NCBI GenBank assembly: GCA_964035545.1
Contig: OZ037772.1
Coordinates: 5,357,733 to 5,421,732, forward strand
Direction: 5' to 3'
Source of the DNA: Bugula neritina
Taxonomy: Eukaryota; Bryozoa; Gymnolaemata; Cheilostomatida; Bugulidae
Length of the DNA stretch: 64,000 bases
A program made the position numbers and the translations under genes. The notes beneath the pieces are model-generated. The model made no database searches and was not told where the DNA came from. It saw only the letters and a program-made list of their open reading frames with translations. Position 1 is the first letter of the stretch. The number at the start of each line of letters is the position of its first letter. This document shows positions 36,627 through 47,970 of the stretch, piece by piece.

Positions 36627-37652
36627 GCCTGTTTTTAATTTTCAATGCATGCTTAAAAATTAATAGCAGAACTTTGGAGAAAATATATAAACCATTTTGT
36701 GAGAAGTATATATGAAGCTTCATTAATTACTGATTAACCTCTGGTCCAATATTACTCTCACACACTTATTTGACACTCAGGGATTTGGTTCATATAAAAT
36801 CGTTCATTGAAAGTGTCTTTTATTATCAATTTTTTTTGATAAATAACTTAGTAATTAAGTGGGCAGAAGTTCTTTGATAATAATTTTCTTTTGTATATAT
36901 AGCATACTATAGGTTACATTTTCATTCACTGTAAATTCATCATATTGTCTTTTAAACTGAACATTTGTTCCCAGGTGATGAATCTAATTAATAAATTATA
37001 TCAAGCGGTAATCAGGTGCTAAGCTAAAACTCAAACCTGAACGATCAATAACCCTACTGCATGATTGCCATGGTGTGCATTCTTCACACGATTGAAACAT
37101 TGCATCGAGTTTGTATGATAATATATATGGTTTATTTTAATGTTAGTTGAGCAATGAATGCATGGGTAGTTTTTTTTATTTATTGTATAAGTTTAAATAA
37201 TTTTAGAAACTTTTTATTGTTTCTCTGCATTATATGTGAATTTTTGTTAAATATATTCTTCAAATGTTTGTGCCGATAAATAATTATGCCTCTTATATAT
37301 AGATCTCTATAATTACAAACCCAATAATTTGCATGGCATATATTACTTTCAAAAATTGCCCATTTCTCTGAATCATCATCAAAAAAACTATTTTTTTCAA
37401 CATGATTATATAGATTCCAATCTTACTAGAATAGGATCTTTACATTATTGGTAGTCTTCCTGGATTTCTCAAAATTCTCAAGAGTGACAGCTAGGTCCAA
37501 ACTCATCTAGAAGCATTTATCTGAACCATCAAGATCAATATTCTGGAAAGAAAAGAGTTTATCTATGACTGCAAACTTAGCCCCAAATTCTGCCAGACTA
37601 TATAAATGATTGGACAAAATCTTTTAAAATTGGCCAAGAGCTTAATTATTTA

Positions 37653-37775
37653 TATGTTGCACAGGGGCAATTATGACTAGATGCTTTTACTAGGATCCCT
37701 GCTGGGGTTGGACTCAAACCACTGATTTATTGTTATCACTCTAATCATTACATAACAAATGCTACATCACTAATT
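37653..37775 (-). mobile_element. tRNA-derived SINE, copy 4 (partial)
   Basis: The minus strand carries box B GAGTCCAACCCC and the body ATCTAGTCATAATTGCCCC, then is truncated. Compared with full copies it lacks the 3' third. Confidence 0.65.
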
Positions 37776-37954
37776 TTCTTTTGCTGTACATACAAATAAA
37801 TTCATTATTTGATGCTTTGGAAAGTTGTGTTGAGTACAACCAAAACATTAGGCTAATATAAAACACAACTATACAAATCCTTTTGTACAAATAGAATTGA
37901 AGCAATAGGAATGAAATGCATGCCATGCACTTGGTAAACTATACAATGGTGTTG

Positions 37955-38240
37955 TGTAAAATGGCACCGCTAAAAATAGCACAGGTAAAAGAAACTTACG
38001 GCAAAAATGGCAAGGGTGAAAGAGCACATATGCAATATTATAGAGTTTAGGGTGGGACTGGGTGCTCAGGATGGGGGGTTCAGGTTTAGGAATAGGGGTT
38101 TGAGTTTGGGTTTTGAGTTGAGGATTTGAATTTGAGGTTTGGGAACGTTTAGAATTTCTTTCTAACTTTCCATATTGTATGCCTTTATATTACCTGTGCC
38201 ATTATTACTTGTGCCATTATTACTTGTGCCGTTTTTACTT
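37955..38240. mobile_element. Foldback element with G-rich core, copy 2
   Basis: Same design as 1999-2242. Left-arm motifs include TAAAATGGCACC and ACAGGTAAAAG. The core (about 38050-38150) is G/T-rich with TTTAGGAATAGGGGTTTGAG. Right-arm motifs include TACCTGTGCCATTATTAC, repeated. The two copies are diverged, so the element is old or fast-evolving. Confidence 0.72.
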
Positions 38241-38795
38241 GAAACCGTAAACTACAGTAGGAGAAAATTAATTATTTAGAAGACGTCATATGTACAGCTT
38301 TTTGGCTTTTCTTGACATCAAAGAATAAATTAGAACTGAATATGTATGCTCTAATACATAGCATTATTTTGTACAGGAAATTATTGGTAGCTAAAAATCG
38401 TATGCACTCACTATAATCATATGTTTAAATTAATCAAATAATAAATGAGACAAAGTAACCTGTGTCCCAAGAGATACATTGAATTATTAGATGATACAAC
38501 TAGAAAATTTGAAACATCTTTGTAATCAACAACTTGACTGCTGAAGCACAAAGCAGGTTGTATATAGCTACTGCTTCTAAACATCAGTAAACTGCAATAG
38601 CCTTTCATTTACAAATAATAGTTTTATTGAAATGCACATAAAGCATAGTTTGTTATAACAAACAAAAATAAATTTCGTACCATTTTTTGCTTTCAAAGAT
38701 AGCTTTGCTGAAAAGGGAAATGTTGTTGTACTTATTTACTATGACATTGATTAGTGGTAAACAATAAATTGTTTAAAAAAAATTCAAGTAAATTT

Positions 38796-38920
38796 ATAGT
38801 TGTTATCCTTGTTTGAAACCCCTGACGGAAAGGGTTTTGGTAAAGCGGGCTATGAACCTATTTAAAGGAGGAGTAAGAACAAATATGACTGGATGTTTTT
38901 TAGATGCAGCTAGTATGTGC
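38796..38920 (-). mobile_element. tRNA-derived SINE, copy 5 (3' part)
   Basis: The minus strand carries the SINE 3' region: the complements of TATAGTTGTTATCC, GAAACCCCTGACGGAAAGGG and GACTGGATG. The tRNA head is missing. Confidence 0.68.
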
Positions 38921-39844
38921 AATGCTAACTATAATATAATTACATCTAATGAAAAGGTGTATTTTCTTCTAGCAAAGTATATCCCTGCAGCTTGGAATAA
39001 ACAAATATCTAATTTCACAAAGCCAATAAAGTTTTAAACCTAAAGTTGCTACAACATGTTCAAAACTTCTAATTTATTCCAACAATTTCTAACCCATGGA
39101 TTTCTAACTCATAGATGTTGAGCATGTCATCCACTTCAACAGCTGTCACTCTCACGTATCTACCATACATTCTAGTTTGACATGTAACCAGAAATATATC
39201 TGCAGGTGGTCGTCCAGGAAGGTAGTTACAGATCTCATCTTCTGGTGGATCATCAAAGTTAGTGTCAGTTTCACCAACTGTTACTCTCACATTAGCCAGT
39301 CTGTCATTGACAACTACAAGATAAATAACTCTTACATTTGCTAGTCTTTGGACTGAAACTGCAAGCAAAACCTCATGTTATTATTTTTCTAGTTTCATAG
39401 TGAAATATGTAACATTATTTCAATGAGAACATAGCTCCTTCCGTATAATATAAAGTCTGAGAGTAAAGCAACAAATTCATGTTTCAGAAACATTTATTTT
39501 TTACAATCACATTATAAAGAAATAATTTCGGCTGACTTTTCCACTGAATTAAACTTTAAAAATCCTATAGCATTTGATATATTTGCTTGACATATATTAT
39601 ATGTAATTCAAATATTTGTTCCTTTACTCTTAGACTTTATTTGAAGTAAATTTATTGTTTGCATATAGCTCAGTAAAATATTTAGGTGTCTTTTGAGCAC
39701 TCAAAAGATTCTTTACTTTTTCTTTTTGCAGAATGAGCTTATATACAGATTGGACTTACTATGACAAACTGTTGTAACTTGCATCTACAATCTTATGCTA
39801 ATGAGATATGCCATGTTTCAAAAAACGAATGAATCATAATCATT

Positions 39845-39998
39845 CATGATATATCATGTGCATGTTTGGTGTTGTAATATCTCACTTGCATGTGACATGG
39901 ATCACATGGCTAGGTCAAGTGTCATGTATCATGCGATAGGGATAATATGACATGCGTCAAGTGTCTTGTGACATGTGTAAGGTGACACATGTGACAAG
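39845..39998. repeat. CATRTGTCA-type satellite in gene E intron
   Basis: Degenerate GTGACATG/CATGTGTCA units in the same intron position as in D and F, followed by a TG/CG tract. Confidence 0.75.
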
Positions 39999-40480
39999 TG
40001 TGTGTGTGCGTGTGTGTGTGCGTGTGCGTGTGCGCGTGCGTGTGCGTGTGCGTGTGTGCGTGTGTGTGTTTTATTTCATCATAATATAGTGTTTTACAAC
40101 TAGCATAAGTTACAAGAGCAGACAAACAATTAGAAATGCAATATAGTAACAAATAACGGTATATAAAAATATAGCTGTCGGAAGTGATGATGAGGCCTGC
40201 AGTGCGAAATAGCATGGCTAGTGGTACGGGGGCCCAATGTTGGCATAACCATACAAGGCACCACAGATCACTCAACAGAGTGGAGGTGATGCCTCAATTC
40301 CGTTTTAAATTTACCAAGTGGCTGTACAATCTTTAAAAGTTTAGGCAACTTATTCCACAGTGCAGATATTACAAAGTTGGAGGTGCATTGACCAGCAAAT
40401 GAGGAATAAAATGGAACAGGAAGAGATTGCAACTGATGACGTGTAGTAGAGTGAGAGTGTGTCGAAAAGCTTCCTGAATA
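39999..40480 (-). mobile_element. LINE 3'-end fragment (Jockey/CR1-like) with CA tail
   Basis: The minus strand encodes HQLQSLPVPFYSSFAGQC, TSNFVISALWNKLPKLLK and IVQPLGKFKTELRHHLHSVE, ending at TGA 40268-40270. The LWNKLP...FKTEL pattern is the usual C-terminus of many non-LTR reverse transcriptase proteins. After the stop comes a short 3' UTR with AATAAA next to a CA/CG tract (39999-40069), which looks like its terminal simple repeat. The upstream part is missing. It lies in the last intron of gene E, same strand. Confidence 0.7.
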
Positions 40481-40553
40481 GTAGATTTTATGAGCTTTAA
40501 TTAGCAGTTTGTACTTGTGACATTGGCACCTTTAATGCTCCAGATGTGAGTAA

Positions 40554-40554
<1 letters not shown>

Positions 40555-40593
<39 letters not shown>
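40555..40593. repeat. (TA)n microsatellite
   Basis: TA array 38 bp downstream of the FTP N-half exon of gene E. Confidence 0.92.
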
Positions 40594-40596
<3 letters not shown>

Positions 40597-42164
40597 ATTG
40601 TTTACAGTATTATACTGAGAACCTAAAAACCTGAAATAGATTATTTGCATCTGTTCCAAATTTTGACACCGTATACAAAGTGATGAGTATGGAGATCCAC
40701 TTGTATCCATGGAGATAACTCTCTGTCTGTGTGAGCTATGCTTGTGTGTTCAGGATGATTATGCTGAGATGGCAGATAAAAGCCGTCAATAGCTTTCTCA
40801 CCAAGGTAGTAAGCACTAAATTCAGTGGACAGATCAACTTTGTTACCTAAAATGCAGCCATAAGCAAGTCTAGTAAAACTTTAGTTTTGTAATTTGTTGC
40901 ATTATCAAACTTTTGAATTATTAATAAAAACTTTTATAGCTTTTCTCTAAAAAAACCTTTATATACTTTTATACTTCAGTTATATGTTGTTTATTTTAAG
41001 GTAGCTATCTTTATTTATTTTCCTTGGCCTTCAATTAGTGGAGGAAGATAACAAACTCTGAAATTATTTTGATTGACTTGCTAATTAATAATGGGTGCAG
41101 GCAAAAGTTTTTTGCAATTCAACATTTTGTAGTATGCCTTAAAGCACCCTGCATGTTCTTAGAGTCAGTCTGACTATCAACCCTTGAACCTATGTAAGCT
41201 TTTTTATGTTATTTTAGATAGCAGCAAATATAATAAAGACTTTCAAGCATCAATTTTTTTTACAAACTCACAGCATATATATATTTGTTTCTAAAATGAG
41301 TCTGTAAATTCATTGTCTAGATTGTCTGTCTCTCACCTCTAGCAAGCAACATTGAGAACTCATAAATCTCAATGTCATCAGAGTGAATCAGTTTGACAGA
41401 TGCTATTTCCTTAGTGTCAGTTGAGTTTACAATCACATTTGATGTTCTTGACATCTTGCAGGTGCTTGTAGCTCTCTCATATGACACAGCAGCACATGAT
41501 GTGTTGATTGCACAAACAAACAGACAGTGTTGGTGTGTGGGAAGGTATTTTGTGTTGTGTATTTCCAGTAAGGACGAATAGTTCTGGTTAGTGTACACAC
41601 CTATTGCTGAAACAGATGTAACATAATTATAACATATGAAATAAGTTTTATAATGATCATAATTCAAAGTCCAACTTTTATGGTAAACTAAATGTAATAA
41701 TGCAAACTCAATAAGGAAACAGTATGTCTTGCAGGTTTTTTTTAAATATAACTCTGCGCAAACAAAGAAACAGAAATTACAATCTGGCAACTAACATAAA
41801 CAAATAAAATTACCTCAAATTGTAAACTGCTTTATGTGCAGGAAAATAGCAATACATTGAGTAACGGAGTTATGTTGGTCATAGAATTTAACACAGCTGA
41901 GCTCGACAAATATTAACTGACATTATGTAGTTAAAAAAGAAACATGCTATAGTGAATTTCATTTTTTGTCTAGTTTGTTTTTTTTCAGTATTATTAAATT
42001 AAGCAAACTTACTGCATGAACAACTAGCCTGAACAACCGTGAGCAACAAAACCAGAATTTCATTTATCCAACCCATCATTGTCTAGCTCTAGTAATCTTG
42101 TGTCCAGGTACATCTGTTGATTGCAGAATGTATGAACTGTCTCGCATTACAGCTGCAACTTAAT

Positions 42165-42186
42165 TGGCAACCATTAATATTTAATA
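42165..42186 (-). promoter_or_regulatory. Conserved upstream block, gene E
   Basis: The minus strand reads TTAAATATTAATGGTTGCC about 90-105 nt before the start codon, matching D and F. The BEL/Pao target site is about 60 bp further upstream. Confidence 0.5.
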
Positions 42187-42243
42187 AACTTTTTTCCCAC
42201 TGGGTAACTTAACAGTTTTTGTATAATCCTTTGCAATAGGTAT

Positions 42244-42694
42244 TGTATCGGTTTGTGTTTGTGTCTGGTTGCAAGATATGCTTTAACTACTAGCCAACTT
42301 GGCAACAGGTTTTCGAGTTTATTAACTGTCAAATCGTACCCTATAAAATGGGAAACATTAGAAATTGTATAAATAAGTAGTCACAATATAAATCAAAATT
42401 CAGAGGAACACTATGAATATTACAGAACCAAAAAATTGACATGAACTATTGTAATTCTAATAAACTTACAATATTGATGCGTGGATAAAAATCTTAGCCA
42501 TCACAATACCGAAACCGATAGTTTATTCATACAAAGAGTGTAAATATGGCGGTTTGATCATGATACACTGACTCATGCAGTACAGTGAATGAACTAGCTC
42601 TGCCAGCTAATAGTAGCTTTGGTGAAAGCTTTTGAAGCTTGAAAGCTTTAATGATTGGCTGCCTGCCAATACTTCTGGGTGGCATACCAATACA
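42244..42694 (-). repeat. BEL/Pao 3' LTR
   Basis: 451 bp, TG/CA ends. It contains AATAAA on the minus strand. Identical by eye to 47971-48421. Confidence 0.93.
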
Positions 42695-42923
42695 TCGGTG
42701 GGGTCGAATTGTTTGGCAGATACTATTCTGACAAATATTGATAAATTATGTAAATCAAAACAAACAAAACAAACAAAACAAAATAGGATCAGTCACAGAC
42801 CATGAAATTCTTGCACCAATCCGCTGACCCCTCCGCGCACCAGCCCGTCCCCCGAAAAATGGTTGAATGCAGACCCCTCCAGCGACACGAGCGTACACGC
42901 GGCCAAGAAGGTAGATCAGTCAT

Positions 42924-45900
42924 TTATGGGTTCACTTCAGTTAATAAAGCCAACCTATGCACGCTGCGGGTTATGATATTGTCTTTACAGCCTACATAGT
43001 CCCTCAGTTTCCCTGCTACCTTATAGTTTTTGTAGGAAAAGGCTACTTTTCTTACTACGCCATCCTTGCTCGGATATACTTGATGTACTCGAGCTAGTTT
43101 ATACTGATTACGCAGCTGATTTGGATCCATAACCACTACAACATCTCCCACCTGAAAGTTTCGTCTTGGGGTATGCCACTTTTGGTGATGAATCAGTGTG
43201 GGTGCATACAATTCGGTCCACTTCCGCCAGAAGTCATCTGAGACTGTATTTACCAAAGCCAGTCGCCCCCTTAAGGAGTAGTCTGTATTCCAGTTGCCAG
43301 GATTCTTGATGAAGGGTCGTCCAATAAGTTGACAGTTAGGTGTTAATATGTTGATCTCAGAGTCTGAATCTGGCAGTAATCCCAATGGCCTTTCATTTAG
43401 TGTGTTTGCAGCTTCAGTGCAGATTGTGAGAAATTCTGTAGGTGAAAGCCGGCGGTTGCTCTTTGAAAATGTGAAACATCTCTTGACAGCCTTTATGAGT
43501 GATTCAGCAGCGCCCTGATACCAGGGGCTGTCACCAGGTCCAAATTCCCATTGCAACCCATTTTCTGCACTGGTTTTCTTGATAGAATCTTTGTCCATGC
43601 GTCTCCACATATCTTTGAGTTCTTTTTCTGCTCCAGCTAACTGTGTTCCAGGATCAGAATAAATCTTGGATGGCCAGCCACGAATGTTGACGAATCGAGT
43701 TAATGCCAACAGGAAAGAATCACTGTCATATCCGAAAACTGCTTCGATGTGTGCTGCTCGTGAACTGATGTCTGTGAATATTACTTCATAAGCTTTGCTC
43801 GAAGTTCTAGTCTGTTTTTCTCCTCTCACAATATACGGACCAAAAAGATCTATCATTACATTGTTGAATGGCGGTCCGGTCGTTAGTCGTTCTGTAGGAA
43901 GACTTCCCATCAGTTGATCAGTAAAGCGAGGTTGTTTGAGTCGACACATTTGGCATGATGTTACTATGCCCCTAGCAACCTTAGATCCTTGCATAGTCCA
44001 AAACTCTTCTCGGAATCTTGCGAGTGTTGCATCTCGGCCACGGTGATAGCTGTTTATGTGTGCCTGCCGCATTGCCAAGTAAGTAAAGTAGTGAGAGGTG
44101 GGAAAGATTGATTGCGTGTGCGTTTTAATCGCTGTCATGGGGTTATGCCTTAGGAGTCTACTGCCTACTATCCATACTTCACTCTCTGTCTTAATGGGGT
44201 GAAGCCTTGTGTATTTCTCTTTAATCTTGCTCAACTCAGAATCTATAGTGCGTTGTACCTGCTTCAGTAAGTAGAGTTTGGTCTGCCGTAGATCTTCCAC
44301 GGTGATGAGATCAGATTGGATTCCCTTAAAACTTTTGTATTTGAAGATGTTGCAAACTCGAGCTATTGTCCATGTTAGACTCTTGAGGCTGCTGAAATTT
44401 TCATATTTAATAAATGATTGGACTTCTGTTGATGCAGTGACGGTGTAAACTATTTTCTTCTCTCCAAAGACAAGCTCATTCGAGTCAGATGGCGATTTTA
44501 TATCCCATTGATCCTCAGGCAGATAGAGAAAATTTGGGCCTCTCCACCATTCACTCTCAGGTCCAATGTCATTGACAGGCTTCCCTCTTGTAAGCCAATC
44601 TGCTGTGTTTTCCTTGCCACTTACCCAGTGCCAGCAGCTCATATCCCCATTGGTTGCTCCCTGAATTTCTCCAATGCGTACACCTTCGTAAACATGAAAC
44701 CTTGTTGACTTCTTTTGGAACATCTTGAGCACCGTTTTAGAATTGATAAGCTGATAAACTTTCTCAAACTCATAGCGCATTTCAGTCTTAATAACTTGTC
44801 TGCCTCTCTTTGACCATACGGCCGCATTGAGTTCTAGTTGAGGAATCTTGAGTTGTTGTTTTATGGGTGCTATACGACATTTAGCTGTAGCTTTGTTTAC
44901 CCCTTTAGCAGTCGCTTTAGATTCTGCCCTCTCATTGGCCGGAACAGGCGTGGATTGTGTGATAGAGGTACTGCTAGTAAATTCATACTTTCTTTTAATC
45001 TCTACAGACATGGACATAGAGTCATTGACTTCTAAAGATCTGTTCAACTGTCCAGAACCGATTTGTCCTGCAGACTCAGTGTCTGGGTCTCCCGGGCTCT
45101 GTAAAGGGTCGGAATCATCGGCTGACTCAATCATACCACATTCAGTGGCTATAGTATGTGATTCACCATAATTTATAATAGTCTGAGGTCTTGAAAATGA
45201 CTTTGCAAACTGACTGGGAGATGCGTCGGGACTATTGACACTGTAAGTTGGCGTAGAAACTGTAGACAATTCAAAATCACAACTGTTGAGCGTGTCGTTG
45301 TGTATGCTTTGAGTGAATTCAACTTCCTCTAACTTCTCATGCGCCATGGTAGCCTGTACATGAAAAGATGAGGATGGAAGTGTAGAAAAGTTGCTAAGGG
45401 TAGGGTGTGATCCCTGCACACACAGTCCAAAGGGTCCGGAATATACATAGAGGTGAGGTCCTGCTTGATCAACTTGGTGTTTTGGATGCAATCCAAGAAG
45501 ATCGTTACCAATTAGCAGGTCGATGGGTCCCGTCTTCTTCAATAGCTTGTGAGTATCTACTTTCGGGAAGAGAGATTTGAGGATGTTTGCATCAAGTGGC
45601 CTGTTGATAGCCCCTGTGAGTTTCCGAAGGCTGTAAGCTAAAATCGAAAAGGTCCTTCCCTTTGGAGTTTGTAACTTTACTTCATAAATAGTAGAAGTTT
45701 CGCTAACTTCATGTTCACCAAGTGTGTTCATTTCCAAATTCACCTTATCTATCTGTCGCGCACCCCACGCTTTAGCGGCTCTCTCCGATATGAATGAAGC
45801 ATTGGATCCGCCGTCAAAGAATATAATAGCTGTATGAGATGTACCCACTACTTGGGCCTGCTGAATGGCAAATACTGTAGCATTTCCTGGATGATTGTGC

Positions 45901-47948
45901 GCTCCATGATTGGGAGACACACGGACCGTGGTGCTAACAGCAGACGCTTCAGAATTCTCGTTACTCTTGTGCTTAATTTGATTAGCTCTTGCTTTATTCT
46001 TGTTGGTATTACAATTGGTATGTGTATTAGTTTCAGCTGATTTGATGCACAATAATACATGGTGGGTTGTTTTATCACAGACTGAACAAGGGGTTCGGAA
46101 ATTTGGACAGCACTTGGGCTTATGGGCACCCAAGCACCTAGCACATAGAGAATTAGTTTTTATTAACTTGTATCTTTCATCTACAGACAACGCCAAGAAA
46201 TTTCTGCACTCAACAAGACAATGACGCTCACTGCGATGAATAAAACAGTAATTCTCACTATCAATGGTTTTGCTATTATTAGTAGACCTGTTACTACTAG
46301 ACTTTGGGCCACTGCTTTCAGTGTGGAACGCTTTCACCTTCTGTTTATGCATACTGGAGGACTGCGGGTTTACGGTTTCTATGCGTCTGAGGGCTATCTG
46401 CCGTTCTTGCTCTAGAAACCTCATGAGGTGTGGGAATGGCTTGATTCTCTCCTCGTGAGTAAGTATGTGAAAGTGTCTATCCCAGTCCCGTCTAATGCTT
46501 GTAGGTAATAGGTTTGCAAGAGTATCGACCTGTGGCAGCATAACAGTTTGCAACAGTCCCACTTCACCGAGTTGGCTGTACGAACTTTCTACTGCATTGG
46601 CCATTTTGACGAGTTCTCGTGCATCGCCTTCTTTTACTGGCTTTAGTTCTTGTAGATTGTTGAAGACTGCTTGCACACTCATGCTAGGATCATTGTAGAC
46701 CTCTTCTAATCTACACATCATTCTCTCATAAGCTTGAGGCTGAGTTGCAAAGATTGGCTGAACCATCTCCAGAGCTTCGCCTGTGAGAAATTTTTTTAAT
46801 TCACAAGCCCTATCGACATCATCGTAAAACATAGTGGCATACCTTAGCCACACTGACCTAAATTCCGGCCAATGGTATCTAGTGCCGTTAAATGGATTGG
46901 GTTGTGAATGAGTTTTATGTATAGATGAATTGAAGTTATTTCCACCTGTATGTCTAGAGTCATAACTTATTTGACTAGTTCCATTAGGGTAGCTATCATA
47001 TGCATTGACAACCGAGGAAGTTGCACCGCGAATCAAAAATTCAGAATGAGCTGCACGATCAGTACTACCATGTAGATCACGTACTGAGAATGTAGAAGAA
47101 CGAACATCTCTGACATTGGTACTTGCTATGACACCTGGATTTGACGCCAAAGCTTCACCGGATGTGTGATCTTCCCATAGTACCTGCCTATCACTACCGC
47201 TTGCTGTGACACCTGGATTTGGTGCAAGAGTAGCCTCATGTGTGCTAGGGTGTGATCTAGAAGAAAACAACCGACTCGACGCGACCATAGTCGGTGCATG
47301 ACTCGCGCCGTCTGAAGGTGACTCCCCACCCACACCACTCTCCGCAAGACCGGACCGGACTACGGACGGATCAGATTCACGGTGTTCGAAATTCATGTTC
47401 TGTGACTGAGCCTTTGACATAAGAGTAAACTTAGACATACAATAATCTAAAGATAAAATAACTTCATCTAGTTCTAATAATAAATCAGAAAAACCTATGG
47501 TATCTGCCAAACTTTCTGAAAGAGCTACACATTTCCTATGATGTTCAGTGATAAGAGTATTGTCAGTACAATCAGCAACTAATCCATTGGCTTTCTTAAT
47601 TGCTAAAATAAGGCTGTGCTTGATTTTATAGAATTTGCTATGCCAAGTATTACAGTCAGAAATAGCTTTGTCATAACTAGCCTTTACAGCTTGATAGTAC
47701 TCTACTGGACTCATCTTATTAACATAAGCAATGTCTTCCATAGATTCATCTGATGAAACGTATTCCAAAAAGTCATAATGGATAGTTAGAAACTCTTGAT
47801 ATGTAGATTCAAGCTGAGATCGCAGGCATTCCACTTGTGTAGAGTTGCTACTAGAGATTGCTGATTCTATGAGATTAGTTAGCATTGTTACCTTAGACCT
47901 CAGAGTAGTACGTTGCTTCTTGAGATTAACTATGTCCTGTCGGTCCAT
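42924..47948 (-). CDS. BEL/Pao Gag-Pol polyprotein without reverse transcriptase, 1674 aa
   Basis: Single uninterrupted frame starting 23 nt inside the 5' LTR. Domains by approximate residue: N-terminal helical gag; a gag region of DUF1759 type (about 350-470, NPFNGTRYHWPEFRSVWLRY); Cys/His knuckles (about 565-630, CFIHRSERHCLVEC and CCPNFRTPCSVC); retropepsin-like protease (about 700-820, FFDGGSNASFIS and LLIGNDLLGLH). Then comes about 200 residues of Ser/Thr/Pro-rich sequence where the RT should be, an RNase H-like remnant (about 1025, CRIAPIKQQLKIPQLEL), H2C2 zinc finger and integrase core with D (MIDLFGPY), D (YSDPGTQ) and E (AAESL) at about 1296-1480, and a C-terminal DUF5641-like domain. 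No YxDD motif or RT palm is present. The RNase H remnant has INSKTVL where TDSKxVL is usual, so that Asp is also lost. It must rely on another element's RT. Confidence 0.9.
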   Translation of the reverse strand: MDRQDIVNLKKQRTTLRSKVTMLTNLIESAISSSNSTQVECLRSQLESTYQEFLTIHYDFLEYVSSDESMEDIAYVNKMSPVEYYQAVKASYDKAISDCNTWHSKFYKIKHSLILAIKKANGLVADCTDNTLITEHHRKCVALSESLADTIGFSDLLLELDEVILSLDYCMSKFTLMSKAQSQNMNFEHRESDPSVVRSGLAESGVGGESPSDGASHAPTMVASSRLFSSRSHPSTHEATLAPNPGVTASGSDRQVLWEDHTSGEALASNPGVIASTNVRDVRSSTFSVRDLHGSTDRAAHSEFLIRGATSSVVNAYDSYPNGTSQISYDSRHTGGNNFNSSIHKTHSQPNPFNGTRYHWPEFRSVWLRYATMFYDDVDRACELKKFLTGEALEMVQPIFATQPQAYERMMCRLEEVYNDPSMSVQAVFNNLQELKPVKEGDARELVKMANAVESSYSQLGEVGLLQTVMLPQVDTLANLLPTSIRRDWDRHFHILTHEERIKPFPHLMRFLEQERQIALRRIETVNPQSSSMHKQKVKAFHTESSGPKSSSNRSTNNSKTIDSENYCFIHRSERHCLVECRNFLALSVDERYKLIKTNSLCARCLGAHKPKCCPNFRTPCSVCDKTTHHVLLCIKSAETNTHTNCNTNKNKARANQIKHKSNENSEASAVSTTVRVSPNHGAHNHPGNATVFAIQQAQVVGTSHTAIIFFDGGSNASFISERAAKAWGARQIDKVNLEMNTLGEHEVSETSTIYEVKLQTPKGRTFSILAYSLRKLTGAINRPLDANILKSLFPKVDTHKLLKKTGPIDLLIGNDLLGLHPKHQVDQAGPHLYVYSGPFGLCVQGSHPTLSNFSTLPSSSFHVQATMAHEKLEEVEFTQSIHNDTLNSCDFELSTVSTPTYSVNSPDASPSQFAKSFSRPQTIINYGESHTIATECGMIESADDSDPLQSPGDPDTESAGQIGSGQLNRSLEVNDSMSMSVEIKRKYEFTSSTSITQSTPVPANERAESKATAKGVNKATAKCRIAPIKQQLKIPQLELNAAVWSKRGRQVIKTEMRYEFEKVYQLINSKTVLKMFQKKSTRFHVYEGVRIGEIQGATNGDMSCWHWVSGKENTADWLTRGKPVNDIGPESEWWRGPNFLYLPEDQWDIKSPSDSNELVFGEKKIVYTVTASTEVQSFIKYENFSSLKSLTWTIARVCNIFKYKSFKGIQSDLITVEDLRQTKLYLLKQVQRTIDSELSKIKEKYTRLHPIKTESEVWIVGSRLLRHNPMTAIKTHTQSIFPTSHYFTYLAMRQAHINSYHRGRDATLARFREEFWTMQGSKVARGIVTSCQMCRLKQPRFTDQLMGSLPTERLTTGPPFNNVMIDLFGPYIVRGEKQTRTSSKAYEVIFTDISSRAAHIEAVFGYDSDSFLLALTRFVNIRGWPSKIYSDPGTQLAGAEKELKDMWRRMDKDSIKKTSAENGLQWEFGPGDSPWYQGAAESLIKAVKRCFTFSKSNRRLSPTEFLTICTEAANTLNERPLGLLPDSDSEINILTPNCQLIGRPFIKNPGNWNTDYSLRGRLALVNTVSDDFWRKWTELYAPTLIHHQKWHTPRRNFQVGDVVVVMDPNQLRNQYKLARVHQVYPSKDGVVRKVAFSYKNYKVAGKLRDYVGCKDNIITRSVHRLALLTEVNP

Positions 47949-47970
47949 GTCGCCTCAGCAATATTGGTAC

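Larger units (their letters stand above)
36630..39060. other. Intergenic region between genes D and E
   Basis: No coding exon found. It holds a SINE (37.65 kb), a foldback element copy (37.96 kb) and a truncated SINE (38.8 kb). Confidence 0.45.
39069..42079 (-). pseudogene. Gene E: PAN + FTP gene with premature stop
   Basis: Exons on the minus strand: 42013-42079 (signal MMGWINEILVLLLTVVQASC), 41337-41606 (PAN, HCLFVCAINTSCAAVSYERA), 40631-40846 (FTP N-half) and 39069-39313 (FTP C-half). Phases and lengths match D and F, 798 nt in all. The FTP N-half reads ELSPWIQVDLHTHHFVYGVKIWNRCK and then a TAA stop at 40641-40643, four codons before the exon end. If translated, it gives a secreted PAN protein with half an FTP domain. 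The last exon has an in-frame 39-nt upstream extension from a second acceptor (39352), created by duplication of the RLANVRV segment. A BEL/Pao element lies about 165 bp upstream of the start codon, and a LINE fragment lies in the last intron. Confidence 0.8.

Noticed and set aside
44508-47347. Several 60-107-codon frames on both strands
   Set aside because: They are shadows of the 1674-codon BEL/Pao frame.
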